Part shown: one piece after another, positions 33,390-45,760 of the stretch | Numbering within the stretch: the stretch's first letter is position 1 | Layout: each line of letters begins with the position of its first letter | Assembly (NCBI GenBank): GCA_037157565.1 | Contig: JAZHRO010000012.1 | Location: 60,007,501 to 60,071,500 of the forward strand | DNA length: 64,000 nt | Direction: 5' to 3' | Origin: Thalassia testudinum | Lineage: Eukaryota; Streptophyta; Magnoliopsida; Alismatales; Hydrocharitaceae | The notes under the pieces: model-generated | Seen by the model: only the letters and a program-made list of their open reading frames with translations | Told to the model about the DNA's origin: nothing | Databases searched by the model: none | Translations under genes and position numbers: made by a program

Positions 33390-33690
33390 GGTGGAATTGA
33401 CTTCATGGTTTCTTTTACCACATAATCCATCCACGAACATTGTTGGTTGTAAATGGATCTTCAAAATTGAAAGAAAAGCTGATGGATCTATTGATTGTTA
33501 TAAAGCACACCTATGGATCCAATGCCTAATTGATCTGGATAGTCTCAGACCAATCAAAACTCCTATGGCATCCAATGCCTTACAACCTATTCATAATTGT
33601 ATTGTAGCTCAACTTGATGATCCCATAATGTTCACAAAGATCATTATAATTGTACTTTATAATATGTTACAATACCTGAAAACATATGTA
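33390..33690 (+). pseudogene. Ty1/copia reverse transcriptase scrap
   Basis: The plus-strand frame contains NIVGCKWIFKIERKADGSID, the opening block of copia reverse transcriptase. It then jumps directly to a later block (IKTPMASNALQPI, then DDPIMFTKIIIIVLYNMLQYL). The missing middle, with the catalytic Asp residues, indicates an internal deletion. Confidence 0.8.
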
Positions 33691-33699
33691 CAATAAACA

Positions 33700-36620
33700 G
33701 GTATCAAAAACTGTCTACTACTACATTATGTTAATTATATACAACTAATACAAGTAATACCTAAGTATGCATACAAAAATAGCTACTAATATCTACCATA
33801 TATACTAAATCATGATAACATCCTAATATCTATAGTAATATATATTACATATACAGTGACATAAATAAGCGTCATTAAAGCCTTATTAAAATATTTACAT
33901 AACATAAGGCAAAATAACTGACATATATAGCTCTGTACAATGACATATATATATACATTACTAAAACCTCATTAACATACTTACATAACCTAAGGTAAAA
34001 GTTGTTACTTACAATAACGTATATACATATATACAATGACATATATATCTATCACTAAAGCTCTAGTTTATTTATATACATATATAAGAGCTCAAACATA
34101 CTATACTACCATTATGCTTATAGTTTATATTAATTACATACGTATACATATTTATATTTATTTACATTATTTATATACATATACTCTATACCTATACTAT
34201 ATATGTACACATACATAGGGACATACACACACAAACGCACCAACACTAAGCTCTACAGTTCACTCCTCTTCCTCTTTTCAACACTTAGGGTTGGCTCTCT
34301 CTCACTAAGCACGCTCACAAATACTGTTCACTTAGACAAAATTTAGGTTATTAGGTTGGCGAACCGACCTTTCGTGGGATACACAGCACCTAAAAGGGTG
34401 GGAACCAAACCACTACTAAACCCAGTTCTTGTTCTTATTATGCAGGTATATTTCCATGCATTATTTCAGCCCAAACCTGGCTCAACAGAACCAGGCCCAA
34501 GTAGTGTATAGTACGGGGCTCCTAGCCCACATAAATCCTCATATATGCTCATGTATGTGAATGGTATGCATAGGTATGTAATGTGTGCCCGGCACATGTC
34601 AACTGAAGAGCCAACAACAAATTTACTTTATACCGCTTAGAACGGTTTGTAGGCCACGATGTGGCACTATGTTGTGGTGCTAAATTGGCGCTGCCAGCAC
34701 TCACCTACGTGTAAATTTCACAATTTTGGTCCTCAATTTGAGGGCCTTATTTTAATATTATTTTAAATTAAATTATACCATTACAGAGCCCATATATAGG
34801 GCTACATAATTATGTAATTTGCTTAGAAAAATAAGTTATCTAGATATATAATAAAATTTGGTGAAGTTGGCTGAATGTGCAATTTAAATTAAGAGTTTAA
34901 TTCTTAATTAAAGTATAAATTAGTGTCTTAATTATCAAATTGACTTCATATAGTGTTAATATACATAATAAATTATTTATTAGACATTTTTATTATGTTT
35001 TAGACATTTTATTTTAATTTATGCATATTTAAATACATGTTTTGGTTAGTTTACATATAAATAATCTATAAATACTATAATACAGTATAAATATAATATA
35101 AATAAGTTGAAAATACTTAATATAATATAATGCAAGTATACAATATAACTTACTTCAGTATTATATTAAATTACTAATTTATTTTATTTTAAGTTAATAA
35201 ATTACCTAATTAACCTAATAACTTAATTATCTATTGTAAATATAAAATTAAATTAAATTACAGGCACTGTACAATATATATTACGTGTTTAAATATGCAT
35301 ATATAGTATTAGGCTTAATTATATACATATAGATAGGTTTATATAATTACTTAGTTTATTATGCATTTAAGTTAATATAAATTAATAGATAATAATACAA
35401 TAACCTTATATATATAATAAATCATTTTAAATACTTAATTTAATACTTGGAATACAGATATATGTTATAAATACTTATTATGTACATATTATACAATATA
35501 TACACTTAGCTTAGGTTTAATATATATATATACAAGTATATACATAATATACAAAGTATTTTTGGGGTTTTTCTGAATTTTAGGGTTTTTATAGGTTTAG
35601 TAGATGAAGGCAATTAGAGAGAAAGAGTGAGAAGAGAGGGAGAAAATTATTTTTGGTGATTTTTGAGTTTTGGTCCTTTATTAAGTTTCAAGGTAGACTG
35701 AATTGTCAACTAGTATGTTCTACCAAGCTAGGATTTCAGATTACGTTCAAACTTAACGAACACCTAAAAATATTCGTAATCCTACTCAAGACACCTTTAT
35801 TTTATTTTTTTTATGATTTTTTTAATATTTTTATTTATTTACAAAACTCACATTCTAAGCCTAAATGAATTTGAAGCTAAGCAACTTAAGGCCTTTAAAC
35901 GTACTTAAGTAGCTGGCAAAGGTGTGTAGGGATATAAACATGTCTAACAGTCATTAAGAAACATAATAGAGCATTAAACCTGGATTTTCATGGTGAATTC
36001 CATTAAAATTTCATAAAAGACAGTTAATCACTGAAAGATAGCTGACAAAGACTTTAAATCAAATATACAGGCAATTCTTACTGAATTTAAATCAATTTCA
36101 AGTACAAAAGTGCTTGTACATTAAATTATAACACTATACAACATGTCAGTTTCATTAGATTCCCAAGTTCATCCCAAAATTCATTTCATATCACCTATTC
36201 CAAATCTGAAGCTGCTGCTATTGCTGAAATTCAGTAGCAACCAATTGTTGCTGTTGTGATCAACTCAGACGACATCTTCAACAATCAAACAACTAAAACA
36301 TTGCTACAGCTAGTGTTGCAACTGTTTCAGCAACCAATAGTTGCTTATGTTGCTGACCTTGCTCTGATCAGATCAATTTAGACTGATTTGGGTTTATATT
36401 CAATAGGTCAACTATTGCTACATAAAATCAACCAAGTTGCTACCATAAAAATCCAAATCTAATTCAAATCCCAATCCAAATAAGATTTACCATTCAACAG
36501 AGAAGCTCTAATCTAATCATTCTCTTATGCTATTGACAACATAAGAGCAGGATCAAATCATATCTTAAAATTCATTAGGTTCCTAGATAAACATTCATTT
36601 AGGCATCTTTTGTGCTAAAT
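33700..36620 (-). mobile_element. A/B/C family repeat, copy B
   Basis: Diverged copy of the family seen at 18.4-22.7 kb. The conserved block is GGGATACACAGCACC and GGTGGGAACCAAACC at 34,375-34,415, with CCACGATGTGGC near 34,656. An AT-rich core follows (34,740-35,560), then a trinucleotide-poor end rich in GTTGCTG/CAGCAAC (36,215-36,370). No coding capacity was seen. It lies in direct orientation to copy C. Boundaries are approximate. Confidence 0.6.
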
Positions 36621-36639
36621 TGTAATATAACTTAAAATT

Positions 36640-39494
36640 TAAAAAAAATCCCCAAAAAATAAAATAGGTGTCTTTAGTAGGATTAGGTATATTTCTAGGT
36701 GTATGCCAAGTTTCAAGGTAATATGAACCCCCGGCCAAGTGACATTTGGTTATGTAAGGCTTTAGCGACATTTATATATGTTACTGTATATATAATACGT
36801 GTTATTATAGATATTAGTATGTTAATATAATTTAGTATAGATGAAACTTGGGTTTTTATATAATTTATGAACACATATATGTATGAACACTAAGGCACAG
36901 GGGCTCTCTTACACTTAGCAAAATTTTCTAACTCATTCTCCTCTCTTTGATCGGTTCGGTTCAACTTTTTTTAAACCCAAAAATTGGGTTTAATGGGCGA
37001 ACGGCCTTTTCGAGGGATACACAGCACCCATTTCTGGGTGGAACCAAACCTCTACTAGGGCCACCCTAGTTATCTTATTTAGATGCATTATTTCCAATTC
37101 AATGCTCGTTAATGGGTCTAACCAAGCCTACACGCAGTGCATGGCCCCCGGCCCATGCACCGCACACATTCATACCATATCAAGTTCAAGAGAGGAGAGG
37201 GTAATGGTATGTAAGGGTGCCTGGCACCTGACAACTGAAGAGGGCATGTGAGAAAAATAATATAAGTTGTTGCAAGTGCTTGTAAGTCCACGATGTGGCG
37301 TTAAAGGAAATGCCAATTGGCGCAGCAGCAGCGAGCAAGTGCTATCTGATTTAGTAACTTTGGCCTTGGCTTTGAGGGCCATAATTTAATATAAATTAAA
37401 AATAAATTATAGGATTACAATGCCCTTACATAGGGCTACATAATTATGTAATTACTTTACAAAATTAAGTTAGTTTATTATATAATAAAATTAGATAAAG
37501 TTGACTAATTATACAGATTAAATTAGAGCTTAATTCGCTAATTAAAGTATAAATTAGTTAATTAATCATCAAATTGACTTAATACAGAGTTAGTATACAT
37601 AATAGATTATTTATTACAGATTTTTATTATATTTTAGAAGCTTTATTTTAATTTATATACAATTAAATATTGGTTTAAGATAGTTTTACATATAAATAAA
37701 CTATAAATACTATAATACAATATAAATGCGATATAAATAAATTCAAAATATTTAATATATAATTATACAAATATACAAAATGACTTACTTTAGTATTACA
37801 ATAAATTACTATTTTATTTTATTTTAAGTTAATAAATTACCTAATTAACTTAATAACCTAATTATTTACTGTAAATATATAATTAAATTATATTATAGGT
37901 GTTATAATATTCATAATATATATATACATATATATGTACAGTATGAGGTATAGATATGTACATTTAAATAGGTTTATAGAATTACTTAGTTATTTTTTGA
38001 AGAAAGAATTACTTAGTTATTATGCATTTAGGTTATATAAATGAATATAAAATAATACAATAAATTTATATATATAATAAATTATTCTAAATACTTAATT
38101 TAATACATAGAATACATATATAAGTTATTTATAAATATTTTATACATACTGTATACTATTTACAAAGAGCTTAGATTTAATTACTATATACAAGTATATA
38201 CATAGTATACAAGGTATTTTGATTTGGATTGGTTGATTTGGACATCCAAGAGAAGAACGTGGTGAGGCTCTAATGGAGGAATGGTGGTGAGGGGCTATAG
38301 AGGAAGGCTTAGAGAGGCTGAGAGTGGTGGTCAAAGTAGAAGGCAAACTAAGGTCTCTTGGAAATGGTGGGAGATAGGGCCTTTTTATAGAATATAGAGT
38401 TTATTAGATCTAAGGGCTAGGAATGAGTTGGCACCTAGAGTGAGCTGACAATGAATAAGAATATGGTTTAGAAGACATTCAAAAACAAATTTAAATCAAA
38501 TAAATGTACATGAATGCTTGCAAATATGTTCTAACAATATACATCACATGTCAACATCAAATCAACTCATATTCACTTCAAATCTTAGCCAACAGACCAG
38601 CCAATTTAGGAACATGCTGCTGCTGCAATAACTGCTGTTGAAGTGTTCCTGCTACTGCAGTAGCTAGTGAAATTTCAATAGCTAATTGCTGCTCCTGCTG
38701 CTGCTTCAGATCAAACCAGATGAATTACGCATCTGATCAAACATATTAAATTCCTGATGCACACAACATAGATTGATCTCCAAAGGAAAAAACATCAAAA
38801 AACATACAATGCTAACTTCAAAAACATGGAAAGCAATTATTTTAGACATAGAAAATTGATTTGAAGAAGATTTGACTTTGCATTGCAATTACAAAACATA
38901 AAGTCTTCAGAAGTTTACGTACATTGATCTCAAAGGAAAATATATACATGGAGCCCTTCGTGAGGGAAACATCAAAAACCACCCTAACTACATATATGAT
39001 GTTACAACCACCCTAACTCCACCTAAAACCATATCATGGAACTCTGTATGGCATCATAGCAGAAGCAGTAAAAATCTCAATCTTGGTACCTGCACCCTGT
39101 ATGCAAAAAAATAGTCATGGCATTAAAGGCTTGAGGATATCATATAAGATAGTAATGACAATAACATAGTTTTAAGATAGTTGCACCCTGTAATCCTTTC
39201 GTCTACTTATCTCTTACTTAAACATAAAGAGTTTAACTCAGTTTCTAAGATCAAATGTAGCATTTGGAAGCCTAAAAGTAATTTTATTTATCAACCCTAT
39301 TTTTATAGTCCTTTCCATTGGATTGGCTCTTGTTTGTATATCCTTATTATATATTTTACAAACTCCTATTTTGTAGCTTCTACACAACTCCTAGAGTCAA
39401 CAAGCTAAGCCTTGTAGGTATGTGTTTACGAGCCTTCCTGCCAAAGCCAGAGGAAGTTATAGATGCTAATGTTCCACCAGTGGTAACAACTACA
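36640..39494 (-). mobile_element. A/B/C family repeat, copy C
   Basis: Second direct copy, with the conserved block GGGATACACAGCACCC plus GGTGGAACCAAACCTCTACTA (37,015-37,056) and CCACGATGTGGC at 37,292. An AT-rich core (37,390-38,220) follows. At 38,381-38,389 the minus strand has TATAAAAAG, and the sequence beyond looks like a 5' leader, which is the basis for calling the family minus-oriented and LTR-like. Near 36,764-36,855 a stretch is the reverse complement of 33,780-33,880 in copy B. Boundaries are approximate. Confidence 0.6.
38381..38389 (-). promoter_or_regulatory. TATA box of copy C
   Basis: Minus-strand TATAAAAAG followed by GCCCTATCTCCC, a good core promoter pattern in an LTR-like context. 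Confidence 0.4.
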
Positions 39495-39843
39495 TCATGT
39501 GTTAATTATGTAGTGCTTAACCTAGTTTTTAGCTTAACTTGAGCATTTTAGCTATGATGAGCCACACCTCATCATCTAACATGTGTGGGCAGGAGCCATA
39601 CTCGCTTTCTCAAAATGGGGCTTCAACAATGCATTGAACTTGCCTTCTGAGAAGACGAGTTCAGGATACACACGTGGCATCGGCGGTGCAAACAAGGTGA
39701 AACTCGCCTTCAAAGAAGGCAAGTTTATTACTAAACAAGAACTCGCCTTCACTGAGGGTGAGTTTTGCTCACCACCACCCCCTTGTACTCCCCAAGTGGG
39801 GAGATGGTAGCCATTTTAAACTCTCCTTCTGTAAAGGCGAGTT
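39495..39843 (-). repeat. Right arm of the large inverted repeat, inner block
   Basis: Reverse complement of about 32,880-33,228. It includes hairpin units at 39,637, 39,701, 39,740 and 39,819, with spacings 64, 39 and 79 bp that mirror the left arm. The arm is broken at 39,853 by a 2.7-kb insertion. Confidence 0.9.
39555..39574. other. Boundary hairpin, right
   Basis: TGATGAG-CCACAC-CTCATCA, a perfect 7-bp stem matching the left boundary hairpin in reverse complement. Confidence 0.8.
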
Positions 39844-39852
39844 CAAAACTAT

Positions 39853-42565
39853 TGATGTTAACATCATCATGAGTCATAAATAGCTTTAATTAGACTGTAT
39901 TAAGAGACAAATGCTCCTATATAATCGCCTAAGAGCCATAACTCACTGAATATCCATTCTGAGAAGAGTGCATTAAATTAGAGTTAATTCTGTAGTTTTA
40001 ACAGCATATCATGAAAGAAAAATAATTATAGGGTTTCCCAGGGGTTAATCTAAGGTATAATGAGCATTAAAGTCTAATAATAAGATCCACATAGATAGAA
40101 ATGGGTTTTCACGCGCTTCGAGAACTGATTCATAACCTAAAAATGCACTTCAAGAACTAATTCATAACCTAAAATCCTAATTTCAGACCCGCTTAAATAA
40201 TGAAGATTCCAATTCTAAAATTCATAGAAAAATATTCCATGAGGTTTGGTATCCTTGATTTGACCCTTGGAACCCATTTTGACTTCAAATAGAGTCACAA
40301 ACATAATTATGCCCTAATTTAGGTTTTTACGTAAATTTCTTAGTCAAACTTGGTCAAAACTGAAACCCAACTTTACCACTAGATTCCTTGGGTCCAAATT
40401 AGGTTTGTATCAAAATTTGAGCCCAATCAGAGTCCATCTTGACCTAGTTTGCATTTTAGTCCAATCAAACTCTTTCTCTCTTGCATACACCCCTAGCTTT
40501 TGAAATCCTTGCAATCAGGTCTCTAGGCTTTTTGTCATTCTTTGAACATGGGTCCCTTCCACCATTGTTGTGAACAAAAACTTCACCGTTGAGATTCGAG
40601 CGAGGATTTCTCACTCGATTCTCAATCAAACACTTCCAAAATTGAAAGGGAGATCCTTTGAGGAATTCCTTCCAAATGAACCCAGCCATGGACCTTGATT
40701 CATTCCTAATCTCTCATGAGAATGCATGAAAGATGCGGGTATCCTATGTGCGTGAAACTCTCAAAGCTTGAAAGCTTCTTTCCTTGCTTAGAAACATCCC
40801 CTAAGGCCTATAAAAGAGTCGGCGATGCAATTCCACTCTTCCTTAGCGAGGTTTAAGGCCAAAACAAGTCTTCCTTCTCTCCCTTGGTTGACTCTGACCT
40901 ACACTCCGACGGCCCTCACGATCTCCCTCATTCGCACCTCCAACGGTCAAATTGGAAGCGTAGTGATCTTCCTCATCTTCTTCTGATGGTGGCCAACCAA
41001 AACCTCGGCATCTTCAACCCTTTCTTCGCCATCATTCGTCCATCGGAGTATTCTCCTTCTCCGGCGTCGGCCAATCAAAGTTGGCTCCAACTTCTTCCTC
41101 TTCATCCTGTAATTAGGTTAAACTTCTCCCCCTTCTCCTAAACCTCCCTGTCTCTTTCTTTTCCTAAATTGGCCGATGACCACATCTCTCCCCTTTCATC
41201 TTCTTTCGCTCCGGCCAAGCTCTGGCGAGGTTGTGAACTCACTACACCAGCACCATTTGCCACGCCAGGACTCCCAAAAGCTCCGCCACACCTCACCAAA
41301 CAAAACCCCTCACTTAATTCCGCGTTTGCTCCATCAAAAACACCCACCAAACTCACCCACCTCCGCTCCACCTTCTCGACCTCGCCAAACCATCACACGC
41401 TTCTACACGCCATGAGGACTCCACCATCACCTTCGTCGTCCTCAGGCGAACATCCTGAGATGTTTTAATGTGACCGTGAAGCCTTATTTCTCGTTTCAGG
41501 CATTCACCGTCGCTGCCATCATTTCCGACCACGACCACAGTGCTCTGACGAGCTCAAGGCCTGATTCCACTTCTAGGAGCCATGGACTACATCTGCATAG
41601 CCAGCTACAGTGCCTGAAGACGTGAGACCCTTAGTAGCTGCAATCGAGCAACATCACCTTCGACTGATATGCGAGCGAAGAAGCCAGTGGGAATAATCCC
41701 ACATCATGCGCGAACAAATCACCTGTAGCGGATAAATTGGATTTGTGTTATGGGCTCTCTGCCTCTGAACATGGGGTGAGATCTCCTTCACCTTGCCTCG
41801 CACTCCTCGGTCACCATACACACCCGGTGACCCTCGTCAGATCCGATTACCCGATTACTGTGCATGACCGTATACCCGAATATGCTGGGTTCCAAAGAGA
41901 GAGAGAAGAGTTTGTGAGGAGGGGGGAGGGTTTTGCTCTGCCCACCTTAGCCTCTGCTCTCTAGACTTAGCCACTAAAGTAAGTTGGCTCCCTTATGCTG
42001 TGAAGAGGGAAAGCCTCTGAAGAAGAAGAGCCATGCCTGTGCTTAAGAAGGAAGGAAGCTGAAGAAGGAGAAAAGAAGAAAGGCTCTTAGAGAACCTTAG
42101 CCCTATGCTTGTGTTTTGCGTTGTGCTGTTAAGTCGTCTAAAAGATAAAGCCTTCATCTGAGAAGGCATTGGCATTTGATACTTGGAACTTGAGTGGTTA
42201 CAACAACTGTGCATTCATTTGAAATAATCTGATGGTTGGGATGTGCTTAAAATGGGAACATATATGGTGATTTAAATCACCATTCCTTTTAGGATTTCTA
42301 TTTCTTTTTATCCCAATGAGTGTTTAAGATACTTTTGCTCCTTATTGAATATATTTCTTAGTATTTGATTCATTGAATATCTTCTATAACATATGTTTAT
42401 TATGCTCATTCATTCCAATTCAAGATTAGTGTTGTGAATTCCATATTTACTCCATGTAATCGATCTCAGACTCCTTTTCAATTATGAGTTATAAATTTAA
42501 TTATTTTTTAGTGATCGAGGCTTTGCTATGATAATTACTCCTTAAAACCCCTCGATAGCCCATCA
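39853..42565 (+). mobile_element. 2.7-kb solo LTR-like insertion in the right arm
   Basis: The insertion starts TGATGTTAACATCATCATGA and ends GATAGCCCATCA, splitting the right inverted-repeat arm where the left arm is continuous. A TATA box (40,809-40,816) in plus orientation has AAGGCC just before it. A GC-rich leader-like zone with several overlapping chance frames follows (40,880-41,960), then an AT-rich end. The flanking pentamers (ACTAT and ACACT) match only in part, so no perfect target duplication is visible. Solo LTR is the best reading. Confidence 0.6.
40809..40816 (+). promoter_or_regulatory. TATA box of the 2.7-kb LTR-like element
   Basis: TATAAAAG in the context TAAGGCCTATAAAAG. 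The same 15 bases occur at the TATA box of the LTR at the end of the window (62,883-62,897). Confidence 0.55.
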
Positions 42566-42570
42566 ACACT

Positions 42571-42775
42571 TATACAACAACTTGCCTTCACAGAAGGCAA
42601 GTTGACCACAACTATCACCCCTCTTCGCACTCCCCGGGAGGAGGGGTGGCACCTGTTTCAAACTTGGCTTCTCTAAAGATGACTTTATCACCACACATAA
42701 ATAAATAAAAATCTCCCAAACAAATTTGAATAATTAAGTTTTCCAATAATTATATTTTAAAATTTTTTCGGAAGA
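42571..42775 (-). repeat. Right arm of the large inverted repeat, outer block
   Basis: Reverse complement of about 32,640-32,840. It carries the best hairpin of the set (42,579-42,603: AACTTGCCTTC, loop ACA, GAAGGCAAGTT, an 11-bp perfect stem) and a decayed one at 42,661-42,685. Confidence 0.9.
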
Positions 42776-44040
42776 TTTCGGTGTGGAGAGGTGGGGTTTG
42801 AGAGGAGCGGATATGAAACAGTGGGATTCTGAAGAAAGTGATGAGCGGAGGAGGATACAAGCGAAGTTTACGGTGATGGGACGAGGAGAATTGGACTTTT
42901 GAGGCATTGTGACTTGTGCGGTAATGAAAAGGGGGCTGCAAGGGTTTCGAAGTGCAAGGGGGGTGGGTTTTTTCTTTTTTTATTTTAATTTTTTAATTTC
43001 AATAAATTTAGATAGTTGTTGTTAGGTGTATATATTTTATATTATATAAATTTTATTTTTTAAATGTCCAACAAATTATGTTTTACCATATTGAGTTATA
43101 ATTTCGTGATAAAATTCACTTAGTTAAGAAGATGAATTACAAACACTATATATACAATGTCATATATATTTGTCATTACTAATAAGTATTGTTGGCAAAA
43201 CTGTTATAGTGGTATATAAAAAATTGTCATTAAATTAAAGATAATAGTGATAATTTTATTATTTGCCACTAAATACCATTTTTTTTATCTTGACTAAGGT
43301 AATTTGTTTTCTCTTTCTCCGTGGTGTTAGTCTAATTAATAAAAAGATTTTCTACCAAATTATGTTTAAGTTGAATCTATTGATTACAATGCTACTAAAT
43401 TGTTAATTGTTGGTTGACTAAAAATTTTTAGTAAATTGTAGTTTCCTACCTTTAAATTATGTTTGAGAATAATAATGAAAATATGTTATATAGTGACACA
43501 CATATTTGACATTAATATTAATTATTGGTCATCAAAAAATTTTTAGTGGCACAATTTTTATTGCCATTCAGTTACTTTTGAAATATTATTATAATAGTAT
43601 GCATCATACATGTAGAGGCAAATATTTTTGCTACTAATGCTAATTGTTGTTTAACAAAAAAAATAGTGGCATAAATTTATTTTGCCTCTAGATCATATAT
43701 AGCAACATATATATTTGTCACAAAAAGTAATTGTCATTCACAAAAATGTTATAATGTTATATACAAACAATTTGCCATTAAATCAAAGTAATTAATGGTA
43801 AATGCATTATATGCCACTATCTTATTTATCGTTAAAGGTTATTTTTCATCAAACATAATAGAATGATTTGTAAAACTGTTGTCAAGTGTATATAATTGTT
43901 GTCGAATAAGATGTATTACCATGCGCAGGAAATGAACGCACGGTTTAGTGACATACGGCGACGATTTAGAAATCGTCGCCATTTATGTGTAACGTCCATT
44001 TTAAAAATAACCATTGCTAATAATGTGTAAAATTTTTTTT
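42776..44040. mobile_element. CACTA-like subterminal region
   Basis: From about 43,020 the sequence is AT-rich with reiterated TTGTCATTA, GTGGCA and TTGCCACTA words. It ends in a hairpin at 43,957-43,980 and AACGTCCATTTTAAAAATAA-CCATTGCTAATAATG. It resembles the subterminal DNA following the CACTA terminus at 4768. No CACTA terminus was seen at its own edge. Confidence 0.4.
43957..43980. other. 10-bp-stem hairpin in CACTA-like DNA
   Basis: GGCGACGATT, loop TAGA, AATCGTCGCC. GCGACG inverted repeats are common in plant CACTA subterminal regions. Confidence 0.7.
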
Positions 44041-44350
44041 TAAGAAATTGCCCTTTTTAGTACGATACTTAATAACACATATGAAATAGAAGATGTACAA
44101 AACACAATAGAGATGTTCAAATTATTCAATCACAATAAATTATATATTCAAAACAATTTATATATATATAGAAAATGTTCAAATATTACACCAAAAGAGA
44201 AGAAAATATGAAAACATAAACACTATACTGGGGCACCAATGCCACCAGCCCCAAATCCATCCCCATCATCATCGTTGCCATGTTTCAGAATGTGGAATGT
44301 CGAATGATTAGGTCCAGATCCTCAAAGATAGCCAAAGACCTCCACTCATT

Positions 44351-44849
44351 CACTACAAAAAATATTACCTACACTGACGACAAAGTTACAACAACACTAA
44401 TTAGATGTTGTTAAAACTCCATATAAATATCAGTAATCCTACTATCCTATAATAATAATTGCATTTTTTTTTAATTTTTTGAGCCCAGGATGGTAATCCT
44501 AATGTAACCCGCACACTAAACACCAGAACCCTCCCCCTCCACACCTCCCCCACCTCCTACGCAAATAAATTAACTGCCTCCTTCCCCCACCCTCCCTAAT
44601 CTCTTTGTTCGAGCTGCAAACACACGTCCATGTGCCCTTCCCCCCTCTTCACTACCTTTCCGTCGTCAACATCGAGATCGACGATTCCCATTTCACCGTC
44701 GATCCCAATGTCTTCTCTCTTGATGCTGGCGGCACAGTCGACGACACGACATTGCCCACTTCCTCCTCCCCAAGGAAGCGTATTGGTGGGTGTTTGCAAG
44801 GATGATGAGGTGGTTAAGGATACTGTGGGTGACAGGACCTATGTGTAAA
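44351..44849 (+). mobile_element. CACTA terminus and adjoining coding-like segment
   Basis: CACTACAAAAAATATTACC at 44,351 is a CACTA terminus, followed by ACACTGACGACAAAG-type subterminal sequence. From about 44,600 a plus-strand frame reads VNIEIDDSHFTVDPNVFSLD then AGGTVDDTTLPTSSSPRKR and stops. It may be a piece of an element-borne or captured gene; I do not recognise it. The gypsy solo LTR cuts in at 44,850. Confidence 0.45.
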
Positions 44850-44880
44850 TGTAAAGACCCGTCCTGTTTTTAGCTTTTTA

Positions 44881-45760
44881 AGACGTCTGGAGTGTTAGTC
44901 AGACATCTGTCTAGACATCTGGATCCTTTCCTAAACGTCTGGAAATCAAATTTTTGGTAGGCTTCTGCGTTCTGCACGCGGGCAGCGCACAGAGCTCGTC
45001 TCTCCTTTTTCTATTTCCTCCTCCCTCCCCCTGCAAAACCCTAACCCAGCCTTATAAAAGACCACCCCCCTTCCTCTCCTCTCCACTCCACCACTACCAC
45101 CACACCCCTACTCTGCTGCCGTGAGCAAGGGCACGAAAGAGAGAGTGCAAGAGCAAGGAGGAGCATGCGTGAGGAGGAGGAGAAGGCTGAGGTTGAGAGC
45201 TTCGTGGAAGCTCATCAGAGGCTCGCACGGCCACCACGGTGCGTACGGGAGGAGGAGGGCGTTGGAGCGTCGTCCTCGACCACTTGCAGTAGCTGGAGCT
45301 GCGATGGAGCGAGGGGAGACGCGGCGAAGCACGGCGAGAGGCTCAGGAGCGCGGTCTGATACTAGAATTTTTCCAGAATCAGACGACCGGCTGGACGTCT
45401 AACGCCAACACCAAATGTCTGAAAGCGTTGTATTGCGAAGGTACGTCTTCCTCGCGGTTACGGCCATGCAGGCCGCACCGCAGATGATTCTGCTTGGGCT
45501 AAAGTGGGTTGTTGCTCTGTCGTGTGCAGGAGCAGCTTTGGGAAAGTGCGTGGAATGCCCTTCCACGCACTTTCAAACGTCTGGACAGCTTACCAGATGA
45601 CCGAAGGCGTTCCCAGACGACCGGAGGACTAATCAGACGTCTGGAACTGTTTTCAGACGATCACGGGGGAGTCTTAGACGTCTGAGGTCACTGCAGGAGC
45701 TTGAGGTGAGTCTCTGTGACTTTTAAGATGTCTGGACTTGTTTCCAGACGTCTGATTTGG
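44881..45760. promoter_or_regulatory. Cluster of AGACGTCT palindromes in gypsy LTR 2
   Basis: Exact GACGTC cores occur at about 44,882, 45,395, 45,637, 45,677 and 45,747. Many variants lie between them (AGACATCTGG, AAACGTCTGG, AGATGTCTGG, AGACGACCGG). They flank the TATA box on both sides, as in LTR 1. Confidence 0.6.
45053..45060 (+). promoter_or_regulatory. TATA box of gypsy LTR 2
   Basis: TATAAAAG in the context AACCCAGCCTTATAAAAGACC, followed by a C-rich leader. It marks the U3/R transition. Confidence 0.6.

Noticed and set aside
41169..41468. A 99-codon Ser/Pro-rich plus-strand frame as a gene
   Set aside because: It lies in the leader zone of an LTR-like element, overlaps another open frame, and matches no family.
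42579..42603. Hairpin as a microRNA precursor
   Set aside because: An 11-bp stem with a 3-nt loop is far too short for a plant miRNA precursor.
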